A DNA stretch of 64,000 bases from Benzoatithermus flavus (lineage in GTDB: Bacteria > Pseudomonadota > Alphaproteobacteria > Geminicoccales > Geminicoccaceae), in the NCBI RefSeq assembly GCF_037908215.1, contig NZ_JBBLZC010000001.1, positions 460,510-524,509 on the forward strand, written 5' to 3'. The notes below the pieces were generated by a model. That model made no database searches. It had not been told where the DNA came from and worked only from the letters and a program-made list of their open reading frames with translations. The position numbers and the translations under genes are program-made. This document shows positions 63,106 through 64,000 of the stretch, in pieces. Every line of letters starts with the position of its first letter. The stretch's first letter is position 1.

Positions 63106-63252
63106 GCCACGTGCCCTCTGATATGACCGACAGGCCGACAGCGACCGGATGCCGAGCCGGACTCGGACCTGCCTCGTCGGCTGCCACCGCGATTGTCAGC
63201 GCGATGCGCGTCCTTTAAGCCTGCTCGCGTCCCAGAACAACGGTGCCGCCTC

Positions 63253-63882
63253 ATGCCGAACCTGGTCGTCGTCAACCATCCTCTGGTCCAGCACAAGCTG
63301 ACCCTCATGCGCATGAAGCAGACACCCGTCGCCGAGTTCCGGCGGCTCGTGCGCGAGGTGGCCCTGCTCCTGGGCTACGAGATCACGCGCGACCTGCCGC
63401 TCGCGACGGCCGACATCGAGACTCCGCTCATGCCGATGCAGGCGCCGCTGCTCGCCGGCAAGAAGGTCTGCCTGGTCTCTATCTTACGCGCCGGCAACGG
63501 CCTCCTGGAAGGCATGCTCGACCTCATGCCCTCGGCCCGTGTCGGCCATATCGGCCTCTATCGCGACCCGGCGACGCTGCAGCCGGTCGAGTACTACTAC
63601 AAGGTGCCGCAGGACGTGGCCGACCGGCCGGTGATCATCGTCGATCCCATGCTCGCGACCGCGAACTCGGCCGTGGCCGCCGTGAGCCGCGTCAAGCGCG
63701 ACGGGGTGAAGGACATCAAGCTCGCCTGCCTACTCGCGGCTCCCGAGGGGGTGAAGCGGATGAACGATGCGCATCCCGACGTCACCGTGTTCACCGCCGC
63801 GGTCGATCAGGGCCTCAACGACCACGGCTACATCCTGCCCGGCCTGGGCGATGCCGGCGATCGGATCTACGGCACGCGCTGA
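63253..63882 (+). CDS. upp: Uracil phosphoribosyltransferase
   Basis: 209 residues. Salvages uracil to UMP. NHPLVQHKLTLMR, SILRAGNGLLEGM, YYYKVPQDVADRPVIIVDPMLATANSAVAAV (PRPP loop) and the C-terminal GLGDAGDRIYGTR. Start ATG 63253; the longer frame upstream is not Upp-like. Divergent from the PRAI-like gene across 147 bp. Confidence 0.97.
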   Translation: MPNLVVVNHPLVQHKLTLMRMKQTPVAEFRRLVREVALLLGYEITRDLPLATADIETPLMPMQAPLLAGKKVCLVSILRAGNGLLEGMLDLMPSARVGHIGLYRDPATLQPVEYYYKVPQDVADRPVIIVDPMLATANSAVAAVSRVKRDGVKDIKLACLLAAPEGVKRMNDAHPDVTVFTAAVDQGLNDHGYILPGLGDAGDRIYGTR

Positions 63883-63921
63883 ACGGCGCTCGGCGGAACC
63901 CACGGCCGGCATCCGCCCGCC

Positions 63922-63953
63922 GGCGCGGCAGCCCGCTCATGGGCTGCCGCGCC
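63922..63953. terminator. Strong hairpin between convergent upp and SDR gene
   Basis: A perfect 13-bp stem GGCGCGGCAGCCC / GGGCTGCCGCGCC with a 6-nt loop (GCTCAT), followed by CGGTTTC on the plus strand. It separates convergent upp and the SDR at the window edge. Confidence 0.7.
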
Positions 63954-63974
63954 CGGTTTCTCCCGGTGCCGGGC

Positions 63975-64000
63975 TCAGGCCATGTACTGGCCGCCGTTGG
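63975..64000 (-). CDS. C-terminus of an SDR (acetoacetyl-CoA reductase-like), cut by window edge
   Basis: Only the last seven residues (NGGQYMA) and the stop codon TGA (63977-63975) are in the window. The NGG-QYM-A ending is typical of short-chain dehydrogenases such as PhbB. The rest lies beyond position 64000. Confidence 0.5.

Overview
The window is high-GC DNA (roughly 70 % by eye) from an alphaproteobacterium. The evidence is gene order: rne diverging from amidase / class A PBP / prfB, and an eight-gene run mltB-rlpA-dacA-tmk-holB-metG-tatD-MBL hydrolase, both familiar alphaproteobacterial neighbourhoods. A Rhodospirillales- or Geminicoccales-like organism is a reasonable guess, but sequence reading alone cannot fix the family. 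No rRNA, tRNA, CRISPR, insertion sequence or prophage gene was recognised. Two genes are cut by the window edges.

Layout. 1-10.3 kb: M48 metalloprotease (cut), PLP aminotransferase, RNase E/G, then periplasmic amidase, PBP1A and prfB, which carries a programmed +1 frameshift. 10.5-15.4 kb: FGE-like secreted protein, an SH3-BMP lipoprotein-binding-type fusion, MoxR ATPase, CoxE-like VWA protein and a Gly-rich secreted protein. 15.6-20.1 kb: lipoprotein nuclease, an unrecognised HExxH protein with no stop codon of its own, SRAP/YedK and an APH-AAA kinase. 20.3-25.5 kb: cysK, 3-mercaptopyruvate sulfurtransferase, GNAT, a coiled-coil membrane protein and an aldo/keto reductase. 25.5-33.5 kb: the murein / replication / tRNA-charging operon on the minus strand. 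33.7-40.9 kb: a compact archaic chaperone-usher pilus cluster (two spore-coat-U pilins, chaperone, usher, one small secreted protein) directly downstream of a cytosolic hybrid histidine kinase. 41-45.7 kb: M81 peptidase, spermidine synthase, a second aminotransferase, an Fe-S protein and a small glycine-zipper lipoprotein. 45.8-52.8 kb: a fused indolepyruvate:ferredoxin-oxidoreductase-like enzyme, two SDRs, a HAD phosphatase and a 2-hydroxyacid dehydrogenase. 53-62.4 kb: sugar ABC transporter (binding protein and two permeases, no ATPase), the ubiT-ubiU-ubiV operon, a GH31 glycosidase and an FGGY kinase. 62.4-64 kb: a PRAI-like protein, upp and the tail of an SDR.

How the genes work together. 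The clearest functional unit is ubiTUV (O2-independent ubiquinone synthesis). It has all expected Fe-S cysteines and is preceded by a perfect FNR-type palindrome TTGAT-N4-ATCAA 61 bp before the ubiT start, which implies that the organism makes ubiquinone without oxygen and switches the pathway on in anoxia. The murein genes (amidase, PBP1A, dacA, rlpA, mltB) make a cell-wall growth and division theme. The sugar transporter, GH31 enzyme and FGGY kinase suggest uptake and phosphorylation of a glycoside-derived sugar, interrupted by the ubi operon. The less explained pieces are the HExxH gene that runs open antisense to two conserved genes, the SH3-BMP fusion next to an FGE-like protein, the SD-sequestering hairpin before moxR, and the minimal pilus cluster with a Pro/Ala-rich usher N-terminus.
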